Assembly: GCA_964017235.1 (NCBI GenBank)
Contig: OZ024940.1
Coordinates: 30,622,573 to 30,686,572 of the forward strand
Reading direction: 5' to 3'
Length of the DNA: 64,000 nt
DNA from: Sabellastarte sp. h YS-2021
Lineage: Eukaryota; Annelida; Polychaeta; Sabellida; Sabellidae
Made by a program: the position numbers and the translations under genes. The notes beneath the pieces are model-generated. The model searched no databases. It saw nothing but the letters and a program-made list of their open reading frames with translations, and was not told the origin of the DNA. Of the stretch, positions 1 to 11,346 are shown piece after piece. Every line of letters begins with the position of its first letter. The stretch's first letter is position 1.

Positions 1-119
1 TTCTTTAATTTTGCATATGTTTTAACAATAATTGCGGATATATTAGGCCCACTTGGAGTATTACATCTCTGAAAAGAAATTATTTCACCCATATATTGCT
101 GTAAAAATGGCCAAAAGTA

Positions 120-235
120 CATGTAAATTACACCAAACCAGTACCAAATGTTGGTCTATAATGCTGAAATTTGGCCAGAATATAAGGTGGCACATACTAA
201 ATCTGACTGAACCGGTTTTAAAATTACATCTGATA
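120..235 (+). repeat. Segment of the satellite 1 unit homologous to satellite 2 (example copy)
   Basis: The part from CATGT at 120 through CCAAATGTTGG (144) and AATTTGGCCAGA to TTACATCTGATATA aligns in the same orientation with the end of monomer C and the start of monomer D of satellite 2 (63793 onward, CCAAATATTG at 63814). Counting by hand over the best 44 positions, starting at 144 and at 63814, I find about 34 identities with one gap. Similarity is patchier on both sides. This suggests that both satellites derive from a common repeat. Confidence 0.7.
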
Positions 236-428
236 TAACAGTACTTATAGTTTGGCAATATTGGCTTCAGCTGGCCCCAAATTCGCTTCTGTGGGGCTGC
301 ATTAGGATATACTTAAATTTGGCAAAGTAAGACAAATTTAAGGCTGAAAACCATATTGTTTGCTAGAGCTGGCGCAACTAAATGAGATTCCACAAGAATA
401 TTCCTTAAGAAATACATAACTGGTCCAA

Positions 429-440
429 AATACATGTATT
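429..440. other. 12-bp perfect palindrome in each satellite 1 unit (example copy)
   Basis: AATACATGTATT equals its own reverse complement and is flanked by CC and GG. It recurs every 682 bp at the start of each phased unit. No variant of it was noticed while reading, although other sites vary between units. It could be a binding site for a dimeric protein or chance. I assign no function. Confidence 0.6.
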
Positions 441-754
441 GGAAGTGCAGGTATCGAGGGGGTGATCATATGGCACATCAGTCCAAAACCCCACTTAAAC
501 TTCATCAATCTGGCTCAGATTTTCACAGGAAACTCAGTTCATATCTGACATTGATATTGTATTGGCCTGACTTACTCAGGAAACCAATTAAAAATTTCAA
601 TTTTCCGGGGTTTGGGGCCAGGCTCAGCCCCCCTCAAATTAGGAAATATCAGGTATATCCTAATACAACCAATCTGAAGCTCTTCTTTAATTTTGCATAT
701 GTTTTAACAATAATTGAGGATATATTAGGCCCATTTGGAGCACTACATCTCTGA
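434..754 (+). other. Recurring 106-codon ATG open frame in the 682-bp unit (example); probably non-coding
   Basis: Most units contain an ATG frame of 106 codons, beginning MYWKCRYRGGDHM and ending at a TGA just after GCATCTC-like variants. I recognise no protein family, signal peptide or motif. It is disrupted by a two-base insertion in the 1116 unit, shifted in the 1800 and 32489 units, stopped early by TAG at 37546, extended to 124 codons where TGA became CGA at 18485, and cut by the array end at 54997. Because copies are nearly identical overall, an open frame in one ancestral unit would be inherited by almost all, so its persistence is weak evidence for coding. A following 61-codon frame starts only at TTG and is stopped at codon 4 in the many units with GCATTAAATC. 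Confidence 0.2.
605..638. other. GC-rich patch with hairpin potential in each satellite 1 unit (example copy)
   Basis: In this AT-rich unit one short stretch is strongly GC-rich. GGGGC at 614-618 can pair with GCCCC at 627-631 across an eight-base loop, and TTT at 611-613 with AAA at 636-638 beyond a four-base bulge. Several diagnostic variants of the satellite fall here (CCGGGG, CCTGGG, ACGGGG, GGGGATTGGGG, and an eight-C run near 1310). There are only two runs of four G on one strand, so a standard four-run G-quadruplex is not formed within a single unit. Confidence 0.5.
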
Positions 755-3162
755 AAATAAATTATTTCACCCATATATTGCTGTAAAAATGGCCAAAAAT
801 ACATGTAAATTACACCAAACCAGTACCAAATGTTGGTCTATAATGCTGAAATTTGGCCAGAATATAAGGTGGCACATACTAAATCTGACTGAACCGGTTT
901 TAAAATTACATCTGATATAACAGTACTTATAGTTTGGCAATATTGGCTTCAGCTGGCCCCAAATTCGCTTCTGTGGGGCTGCATTAAGATATACTTAAAT
1001 TTGGCAAAGTAAGACAAATTTAAGGCTGAAAACCATATTGTTTGCTAGAGATGGCGCCACTAAATGAGATTCCACAAGAATATTCCTTAAGAAATACATA
1101 ACTGGTCCAAAATACATGTATTGGAAGTGCAGGTATCGAGGGGGTGATCATATGGCACATCAGTCCAAAACCCCACTTAAACTTCATCAATCTGGCTCAG
1201 ATTTTCACAGGAAACTCAGTTCATATCTGACATTGATATTGTATTGGCTTGACTTACTCAGGAAACCAATTAAAATTTTCAATTTTCCGGGGTTTGGGGC
1301 CAGGCTCAGCCCCCCCCTCAAATTAGGAAATATCAGGTATATCCTAATACAACCAATCTGAAGCTCTTCTTTAATTTTGCATATGTTTTAACAATAATTG
1401 CGGATATATTAGGCCCACTTGGAGTATTACATCTCTGAAAAGAAATTATTTCACCCATATATTGCTGTAAAAATGGCCAAAAGTACATGTAAATTACACC
1501 AAACCAGTACCAAATGTTGGTCTATAATGCTGAAATTTGGCCAGAATATAAGGTGGCACATACTAAATCTGACTGAACCGGTTTTAAAATTACATCTGAT
1601 ATAACAGTACTTATAGTTTGGCAATATTGGCTTCAGCTGGCCCCAAATTCGCTTCTGTGGGGCTGCATTAGGATATACTTAAATTTGGCAAAGTAAGACA
1701 AATTTAAGGCTGAAAACCATATTGTTTGCTAGAGCTGGCGCAACTAAATGAGATTCCACAAGAATATTCCTTAAGAAATACATAACTGGTCCAAAATACA
1801 TGTATTGGAAGTGCAGGTATCGAGGGGTGATCATATGGCACATCAGTCCAAAACCCCACTTAAACTTCATCAATCTGGCTCAGATTTTCACAGGAAACTC
1901 AGTTCATATCTGACATTGATATTGTATTGGCTTGACTTACTCAGGAAACCAATTAAAAATTTCAATTTTCCTGGGTTTGGAGCCAGGCTCAGCCCCCCTC
2001 AAATTAGGAAATATCAGGTATATCCTAATACAACCAATCTGAAGCTCTTCTTTAATTTTGCATATGTTTTAACAATAATTGAGGATATATTAGGCCCATT
2101 TGGAGCACTACATCTCTGAAAATAAATTACTTCACCCATATATTGCTGTAAAAATGGCCAAAAATACATGTAAATTACACCAAACCAGTACCAAATGTTG
2201 GTCTATAATGCTGAAATTTGGCCAGAATATAAGGTGGCACATACTAAATCTGACTGAACCGGTTTTAAAATTACATCTGATATAACAGTACTTATAGTTT
2301 GGCAATATTGGCTTCAGCTGGCCCCAAATTCGCTTCTGTGGGGCTGCATTAGGATATACTTAAATTTGGCAAAGTAAGACAAATTTAAGGCTGAAAACCA
2401 TATTGTTTGCTAGAGCTGGCGCCACTAAATGAGATTCCACAAGAATATTCCTTAAGAAATACATAACTGGTCCAAAATACATGTATTGGAAGTGCAGGTA
2501 TCGAGGGGGTGATCATATGGCACATCAGTCCAAAACCCCACTTAAACTTCATCAATCTGGCTCAGATTTTCACAGGAAACTCGGTTCATATCTGACATTG
2601 ATATTGTATTGGCTTGACTTACTCAGGAAACCAATTAAAAATTTCAATTTTCCGGGGTTTGGGGCCAGGCTCAGCCCCCCTCAAATTAGGAAATATCAGG
2701 TATATCCTAATACAACCAATCTGAAGCTCTTCTTTAATTTTGCATATGTTTTAACAATAATTGAGGATATATTAGGCCCATTTGGAGCATTACATTTCTG
2801 AAAATAAATTATTTCACCCATATATTGCTGTAAAAATGGCCAAAAGTACATGTAAATTACACCAAACCAGTACCAAATGTTGGTCTATAATGCTGAAATT
2901 TGGCCAGAATATAAGGTGGCACATACTAAATCTGACTGAACCGGTTTTAAAATTACATCTGATATAACAGTACTTATAGTTTGGCAATATTGGCTTCAGC
3001 TGGCCCCAAATTCGCTTCTGTGGGGCTGCATTAGGATATACTTAAATTTGGCAAAGTAAGACAAATTTAAGGCTGAAAACCATATTGTTTGCTAGAGCTG
3101 GCGCAACTAAATGAGATTCCACAAGAATATTCCTTAAGAAATACATAACTGGTCCAAAATAC

Positions 3163-6100
3163 ATGTATTGGAAGTGCAGGTATCGAGGGGGTGATCATAT
3201 GGCACATCAGTCCAAAACCCCACTTAAACTTCATCAATCTGGCTCAGATTTTCACAGGAAACTCAGTTCATATCTGACATTGATATTGTATTGGCTTGAC
3301 TTACTCAGGAAACCAATTAAAAATTTCAATTTTCCTGGGTTTGGAGCCAGGCTCAGCCCCCCTCAAATTAGGAAATATCAGGTATATCCTAATACAACCA
3401 ATCTGAAACTCTTCTTTAATTTTGCATATGTTTTAACAATAATTGAGGATATATTAGGCCCATTTGGAGCACTACATCTCTGAAAATAAATTACTTCACC
3501 CATATATTGCTGTAAAAATGGCCAAAAATACATGTAAATTACACCAAACCAGTACCAAATGTTGGTCTATAATGCTGAAATTTGGCCAGAATATAAGGTG
3601 GCACATACTAAATCTGACTGAACCGGTTTTAAAATTACATCTGATATAACAGTACTTATAGTTTGGCAATATTGGCTTCAGCTGGCCCCAAATTCGCTTC
3701 TGTGGGGCTGCATTAAGATATACTTAAATTTGGCAAAGTAAGACAAATTTAAGGCTGAAAACCATATTGTTTGCTAGAGCTGGCGCCACTAAATGAGATT
3801 CCACAAGAATATTCCTTAAGAAATACATAACTGGTCCAAAATACATGTATTGGAAGTGCAGGTATCGAGGGGGTGATCATATGGCACATCAGTCCAAAAC
3901 CCCACTTAAACTTCATCAATCTGGCTCAGATTTTCACAGGAAACTCAGCTCATATCTGACATTGATATTGTATTGGCTTGACTTACTCAGGAAACCAATT
4001 AAAAATTTCAATTTTCCGGGGTTTGGGGCCAGGCTCAGCCCCCCTCAAATTAGGAAATATCAGGTATATCCTAATACAACCAATCTGAAGCTCTTCTTTA
4101 ATTTTGCATATGTTTTAACAATAATTGAGGATATATTAGGCCCATTTGGAGCATTACACCTCTGAAAATAAATTATTTCACCCATATATTGCTGTAAAAA
4201 TGGCCAAAAATACATGTAAATTACACCAAACCAGTACCAAATGTTGGTCTATAATGCTGAAATTTGGCCAGAATATAAGGTGGCACATACTAAATCTGAC
4301 TGAACCGGTTTTAAAATTACATCTGATATAACAGTACTTATAGTTTGGCAATATTGGCTTCAGCTGGCCCCAAATTCGCTTCTGTGGGGCTGCATTAAGA
4401 TATACTTAAATTTGGCGAAGTAAGATAAATTTAAGGCTGAAAACCATATTGTTTGCTAGAGCTGGCGCCACTAAATGAGATTCCACAAGAATATTCCTTA
4501 AGAAATACATAACTGGTCCAAAATACATGTATTGGAAGTGCAGGTATCGAGGGGGTGATCATATGGCACATCAGTCCAAAACCCCACTTAAACTTCATCA
4601 ATCTGGCTCAGATTTTCACAGGAAACTCAGTTCATATCTGACATTGATATTGTATTGGCTTGACTTACTCAGGAAACCAATTAAAAATTTCAATTTTCCT
4701 GGGTTTGGAGCCAGGCTCAGCCCCCCTCAAATTAGGAAATATCAGGTATATCCTAATACAACCAATCTGAAGTTCTTCTTTAATTTTGCATATGTTTTAA
4801 CAATAATTGAGGATATATTAGGCCCATTTGGAGCATTACATCTCTGAAAATAAATTACTTCACCCATATATTGCTGTAAAAATGGCCAAAAATACATGTA
4901 AATTACACCAAACCAGTACCAAATGTTGGTCTATAATGCTGAAATTTGGCCAGAATATAAGGTGGCACATACTAAATCTGACTGAACCGGTTTTAAAATT
5001 ACATCTGATATAACAGTACTTATAGTTTGGCAATATTGGCTTCAGCTGGCCCCAAATTCCCTTCTGTGGGGCTGCATTAAGATATACTTAAATTTGGCAA
5101 AGTAAGACAAATTTAAGGCTGAAAACCATATTGTTTGCTAGAGCTGGCGCCACTAAATGAGATTCCACAAGAATATTCCTTAAGAAATACATAACTGGTC
5201 CAAAATACATGTATTGGAAGTGCAGGTATCGAGGGGGTGATCATATGGCACATCAGTCCAAAACCCCACTTAAACTTCATCAATCTGGCTCAGATTTTCA
5301 CAGGAAACTCAGCTCATATCTGACATTGATATTGTATTGGCTTGACTTACTCAGGAAACCAATTAAAAAATTCAATTTTCCGGGGTTTGGGGCCAGGCTC
5401 AGCCCCCCTCAAATTAGGAAATATCAGGTATATCCTAATACAACCAATCTGAAGCTCTTCTTTAATTTTGCATATGTTTTAACAATAATTGAGGATATAT
5501 TAGGCCCATTTGGAGCATTACACCTCTGAAAATAAATTATTTCACCCATATATTGCTGTAAAAATGGCCAAAAATACATGTAAATTACACCAAACCAGTA
5601 CCAAATGTTGGTCTATAATGCTGAAATTTGGCCAGAATATAAGGTGGCACATACTAAATCTGACTGAACCGGTTTTAAAATTACATCTGATATAACAGTA
5701 CTTATAGTTTGGCAATATTGGCTTCAGCTGGCCCCAAATTCGCTTCTGTGGGGCTGCATTAAGATATACTTAAATTTTGCAAAGTAAGATAAATTTAAGG
5801 CTGAAAACCATATTGTTTGCTAGAGCTGGCGCCATTAAATGAGATTCCACAAGAATATTCCTTAAGAAATACATAACTGGTCCAAAATACATGTATTGGA
5901 AGTGCAGGTATCGAGGGGGTGATCATATGGCACATCAGTCCAAAACCCCACTTAAACTTCATCAATCTGGCTCAGATTTTCACAGGAAACTCAGTTCATA
6001 TCTGACATTGATATTGTATTGGCTTGACTTACTCAGGAAACCAATTAAAAATTTCAATTTTACGGGGTTTGGGGCCAGGCTCAGCCCCCCTCAAATTAGG

Positions 6101-6572
6101 AAATATCAGGTATATCCTAATACAACCAATCTGAAGCTCTTCTTTAATTTTGCATATGTTTTAACAATAATTGAGGATATATTAGGCCCATTTGGAGCAT
6201 TACACCTCTGAAAATAAATTATTTCACCCATATATTGCTGTAAAAATGGCCAAAAATACATGTAAATTACACCAAACCAGTACCAAATGTTGGTCTATAA
6301 TGCTGAAATTTGGCCAGAATATAAGGTGGCACATACTAAATCTGACTGAACCGGTTTTAAAATTACATCTGATATAACAGTACTTATAGTTTGGCAATAT
6401 TGGCTTCAGCTGGCCCCAAATTCGCTTCTGTGGGGCTGCATTAGGATATACTTAAATTTGGCAAAGTAAGACAAATTTAAGGCTGAAAACCATATTGTTT
6501 GCTAGAGCTGGCGCAACTAAATGAGATTCCACAAGAATATTCCTTAAGAAATACATAACTGGTCCAAAATAC
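3163..6572 (+). repeat. Satellite 1 five-unit block, copy 1 (3410 bp)
   Basis: Five units in the order CCTGGG, CCGGGG, CCTGGG, CCGGGG, ACGGGG. Rare changes mark individual units: GAAGTTCTTC near 4770, AATTCCCTTCTG near 5056-5066 and ATTAAAAAATTC near 5363-5372. Every one of these recurs exactly 3410 bp downstream in copy 2, which identifies the block as one copy of a recent tandem duplication. One difference seen is GAAACTC near 3405 against GAAGCTC in copy 2. Confidence 0.88.
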
Positions 6573-9500
6573 ATGTATTGGAAGTGCAGGTATCGAGGGG
6601 GTGATCATATGGCACATCAGTCCAAAACCCCACTTAAACTTCATCAATCTGGCTCAGATTTTCACAGGAAACTCAGTTCATATCTGACATTGATATTGTA
6701 TTGGCTTGACTTACTCAGGAAACCAATTAAAAATTTCAATTTTCCTGGGTTTGGAGCCAGGCTCAGCCCCCCTCAAATTAGGAAATATCAGGTATATCCT
6801 AATACAACCAATCTGAAGCTCTTCTTTAATTTTGCATATGTTTTAACAATAATTGAGGATATATTAGGCCCATTTGGAGCACTACATCTCTGAAAATAAA
6901 TTACTTCACCCATATATTGCTGTAAAAATGGCCAAAAATACATGTAAATTACACCAAACCAGTACCAAATGTTGGTCTATAATGCTGAAATTTGGCCAGA
7001 ATATAAGGTGGCACATACTAAATCTGACTGAACCGGTTTTAAAATTACATCTGATATAACAGTACTTATAGTTTGGCAATATTGGCTTCAGCTGGCCCCA
7101 AATTCGCTTCTGTGGGGCTGCATTAAGATATACTTAAATTTGGCAAAGTAAGACAAATTTAAGGCTGAAAACCATATTGTTTGCTAGAGCTGGCGCCACT
7201 AAATGAGATTCCACAAGAATATTCCTTAAGAAATACATAACTGGTCCAAAATACATGTATTGGAAGTGCAGGTATCGAGGGGGTGATCATATGGCACATC
7301 AGTCCAAAACCCCACTTAAACTTCATCAATCTGGCTCAGATTTTCACAGGAAACTCAGCTCATATCTGACATTGATATTGTATTGGCTTGACTTACTCAG
7401 GAAACCAATTAAAAATTTCAATTTTCCGGGGTTTGGGGCCAGGCTCAGCCCCCCTCAAATTAGGAAATATCAGGTATATCCTAATACAACCAATCTGAAG
7501 CTCTTCTTTAATTTTGCATATGTTTTAACAATAATTGAGGATATATTAGGCCCATTTGGAGCATTACACCTCTGAAAATAAATTATTTCACCCATATATT
7601 GCTGTAAAAATGGCCAAAAATACATGTAAATTACACCAAACCAGTACCAAATGTTGGTCTATAATGCTGAAATTTGGCCAGAATATAAGGTGGCACATAC
7701 TAAATCTGACTGAACCGGTTTTAAAATTACATCTGATATAACAGTACTTATAGTTTGGCAATATTGGCTTCAGCTGGCCCCAAATTCGCTTCTGTGGGGC
7801 TGCATTAAGATATACTTAAATTTGGCGAAGTAAGATAAATTTAAGGCTGAAAACCATATTGTTTGCTAGAGCTGGCGCCACTAAATGAGATTCCACAAGA
7901 ATATTCCTTAAGAAATACATAACTGGTCCAAAATACATGTATTGGAAGTGCAGGTATCGAGGGGGTGATCATATGGCACATCAGTCCAAAACCCCACTTA
8001 AACTTCATCAATCTGGCTCAGATTTTCACAGGAAACTCAGTTCATATCTGACATTGATATTGTATTGGCTTGACTTACTCAGGAAACCAATTAAAAATTT
8101 CAATTTTCCTGGGTTTGGAGCCAGGCTCAGCCCCCCTCAAATTAGGAAATATCAGGTATATCCTAATACAACCAATCTGAAGTTCTTCTTTAATTTTGCA
8201 TATGTTTTAACAATAATTGAGGATATATTAGGCCCATTTGGAGCATTACATCTCTGAAAATAAATTACTTCACCCATATATTGCTGTAAAAATGGCCAAA
8301 AATACATGTAAATTACACCAAACCAGTACCAAATGTTGGTCTATAATGCTGAAATTTGGCCAGAATATAAGGTGGCACATACTAAATCTGACTGAACCGG
8401 TTTTAAAATTACATCTGATATAACAGTACTTATAGTTTGGCAATATTGGCTTCAGCTGGCCCCAAATTCCCTTCTGTGGGGCTGCATTAAGATATACTTA
8501 AATTTGGCAAAGTAAGACAAATTTAAGGCTGAAAACCATATTGTTTGCTAGAGCTGGCGCCACTAAATGAGATTCCACAAGAATATTCCTTAAGAAATAC
8601 ATAACTGGTCCAAAATACATGTATTGGAAGTGCAGGTATCGAGGGGGTGATCATATGGCACATCAGTCCAAAACCCCACTTAAACTTCATCAATCTGGCT
8701 CAGATTTTCACAGGAAACTCAGCTCATATCTGACATTGATATTGTATTGGCTTGACTTACTCAGGAAACCAATTAAAAAATTCAATTTTCCGGGGTTTGG
8801 GGCCAGGCTCAGCCCCCCTCAAATTAGGAAATATCAGGTATATCCTAATACAACCAATCTGAAGCTCTTCTTTAATTTTGCATATGTTTTAACAATAATT
8901 GAGGATATATTAGGCCCATTTGGAGCATTACACCTCTGAAAATAAATTATTTCACCCATATATTGCTGTAAAAATGGCCAAAAATACATGTAAATTACAC
9001 CAAACCAGTACCAAATGTTGGTCTATAATGCTGAAATTTGGCCAGAATATAAGGTGGCACATACTAAATCTGACTGAACCGGTTTTAAAATTACATCTGA
9101 TATAACAGTACTTATAGTTTGGCAATATTGGCTTCAGCTGGCCCCAAATTCGCTTCTGTGGGGCTGCATTAAGATATACTTAAATTTTGCAAAGTAAGAT
9201 AAATTTAAGGCTGAAAACCATATTGTTTGCTAGAGCTGGCGCCATTAAATGAGATTCCACAAGAATATTCCTTAAGAAATACATAACTGGTCCAAAATAC
9301 ATGTATTGGAAGTGCAGGTATCGAGGGGGTGATCATATGGCACATCAGTCCAAAACCCCACTTAAACTTCATCAATCTGGCTCAGATTTTCACAGGAAAC
9401 TCAGTTCATATCTGACATTGATATTGTATTGGCTTGACTTACTCAGGAAACCAATTAAAAATTTCAATTTTACGGGGTTTGGGGCCAGGCTCAGCCCCCC

Positions 9501-9982
9501 TCAAATTAGGAAATATCAGGTATATCCTAATACAACCAATCTGAAGCTCTTCTTTAATTTTGCATATGTTTTAACAATAATTGAGGATATATTAGGCCCA
9601 TTTGGAGCATTACACCTCTGAAAATAAATTATTTCACCCATATATTGCTGTAAAAATGGCCAAAAATACATGTAAATTACACCAAACCAGTACCAAATGT
9701 TGGTCTATAATGCTGAAATTTGGCCAGAATATAAGGTGGCACATACTAAATCTGACTGAACCGGTTTTAAAATTACATCTGATATAACAGTACTTATAGT
9801 TTGGCAATATTGGCTTCAGCTGGCCCCAAATTCGCTTCTGTGGGGCTGCATTAAGATATACTTAAATTTTGCAAAGTAAGATAAATTTAAGGCTGAAAAC
9901 CATATTGTTTGCTAGAGCTGGCGCAATTAAATGAGATTCCACAAGAATATTCCTTAAGAAATACATAACTGGTCCAAAATAC
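6573..9982 (+). repeat. Satellite 1 five-unit block, copy 2 (3410 bp)
   Basis: This is the tandem duplicate of 3163-6572. The same rare changes recur at +3410 bp: GAAGTTCTTC near 8180, AATTCCCTTCTG near 8466-8476 and ATTAAAAAATTC near 8773-8782. Similarity appears to begin somewhat before 6573 and fades near 9850, where ATTAAGA, ATTTTGC and GCGCAATT replace the forms found in copy 1. The true exchange points are therefore offset from the phase marker used here. Confidence 0.85.
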
Positions 9983-11346
9983 ATGTATTGGAAGTGCAGG
10001 TATCGAGGGGGTGATCATATGGCACATCAGTCCAAAACCCCACTTAAACTTCATCAATCTGGCTCAGATTTTCACAGGAAACTCAGTTCATATCTGACAT
10101 TGATATTGTATTGGCTTGACTTACTCAGGAAACCAATTAAAAATTTCAATTTTACGGGGTTTGGGGCCAGGCTCAGCCCCCCTCAAATTAGGAAATATCA
10201 GGTATATCCTAATACAACCAATCTGAAGCTCTTCTTTAATTTTGCATATGTTTTAACAATAATTGAGGATATATTAGGCCCATTTGGAGCATTACACCTC
10301 TGAAAATAAATTATTTCACCCATATATTGCTGTAAAAATGGCCAAAAATACATGTAAATTACACCAAACCAGTACCAAATGTTGGTCTATAATGCTGAAA
10401 TTTGGCCAGAATATAAGGTGGCACATACTAAATCTGACTGAACCGGTTTTAAAATTACATCTGATATAACAGTACTTATAGTTTGGCAATATTGGCTTCA
10501 GCTGGCCCCAAATTCGCTTCTGTGGGGCTGCATTAAGATATACTTAAATTTTGCAAAGTAAGATAAATTTAAGGCTGAAAACCATATTGTTTGCTAGAGC
10601 TGGCGCAATTAAATGAGATTCCACAAGAATATTCCTTAAGAAATACATAACTGGTCCAAAATACATGTATTGGAAGTGCAGGTATCGAGGGGGTGATCAT
10701 ATGGCACATCAGTCCAAAACCCCACTTAAACTTCATCAATCTGGCTCAGATTTTCACAGGAAACTCAGTTCATATCTGACATTGATATTGTATTGGCTTG
10801 ACTTACTCAGGAAACCAATTAAAAATTTCAATTTTACGGGGTTTGGGGCCAGGCTCAGCCCCCCTCAAATTAGGAAATATCAGGTATATCCTAATACAAC
10901 CAATCTGAAGCTCTTCTTTAATTTTGCATATGTTTTAACAATAATTGAGGATATATTAGGCCCATTTGGAGCATTACACCTCTGAAAATAAATTATTTCA
11001 CCCATATATTGCTGTAAAAATGGCCAAAAATACATGTAAATTACACCAAACCAGTACCAAATGTTGGTCTATAATGCTGAAATTTGGCCAGAATATAAGG
11101 TGGCACATACTAAATCTGACTGAACCGGTTTTAAAATTACATCTGATATAACAGTACTTATAGTTTGGCAATATTGGCTTCAGCTGGCCCCAAATTCGCT
11201 TCTGTGGGGCTGCATTAGGATATACTTAAATTTGGCAAAGTAAGACAAATTTAAGGCTGAAAACCATATTGTTTGCTAGAGCTGGCGCAACTAAATGAGA
11301 TTCCACAAGAATATTCCTTAAGAAATACATAACTGGTCCAAAATAC
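9301..11346 (+). repeat. Satellite 1: run of three successive ACGGGG-type units
   Basis: Three adjacent units (starting 9301, 9983 and 10665) all carry TTTTACGGGG in place of TTTTCCGGGG, together with the CATTACACC end variant. Two successive copies also share GCGCAATT near 9922 and 10604. The same ACGGGG form is present in the unit at 5891. This looks like local single-unit amplification at the right end of the duplicated five-unit block. Confidence 0.75.

Larger units (their letters stand above)
1..3162 (+). repeat. Satellite 1 sub-block with alternating (dimeric, about 1364-bp) unit variants
   Basis: Variants alternate from unit to unit here. GCGCAACT occurs near 373, 1738 and 3099, and GCGCCACT near 1055 and 2417. 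The rare pair TTGCGGAT plus CCACTTGGAGTA occurs at 30-60 and again at 1396-1426, two units apart. The CCTGGG form at about 1970 and 3332 alternates with CCGGGG at 1288 and 2652. This block also contains a unit with two extra C bases (run of eight C near 1310-1317) and a unit lacking one G near 1823-1827, which explain spacings of 684 and 681. Confidence 0.75.

Noticed and set aside
318-331. TTTGGCAAAGTAAG resembles a polymerase III A box (TRGCNNAGY)
   Set aside because: No B box lies at a suitable distance and no tRNA-like fold is visible. A match of this length is expected by chance in AT-rich DNA.
605-633. Possible G-quadruplex in the GC-rich patch
   Set aside because: Only two runs of at least three G occur on one strand within a unit, and in the CCTGGG form the second run is broken (GGAG).
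640-645. Isolated TTAGG pentamers, like the arthropod telomere motif
   Set aside because: They occur singly in each unit, never in tandem, so they are not telomeric repeat.
735-920. 61-codon open frame downstream of and overlapping the 106-codon frame, in many units
   Set aside because: It starts at TTG rather than ATG and is stopped at the fourth codon in all units with GCATTAAATC. No family is recognisable.
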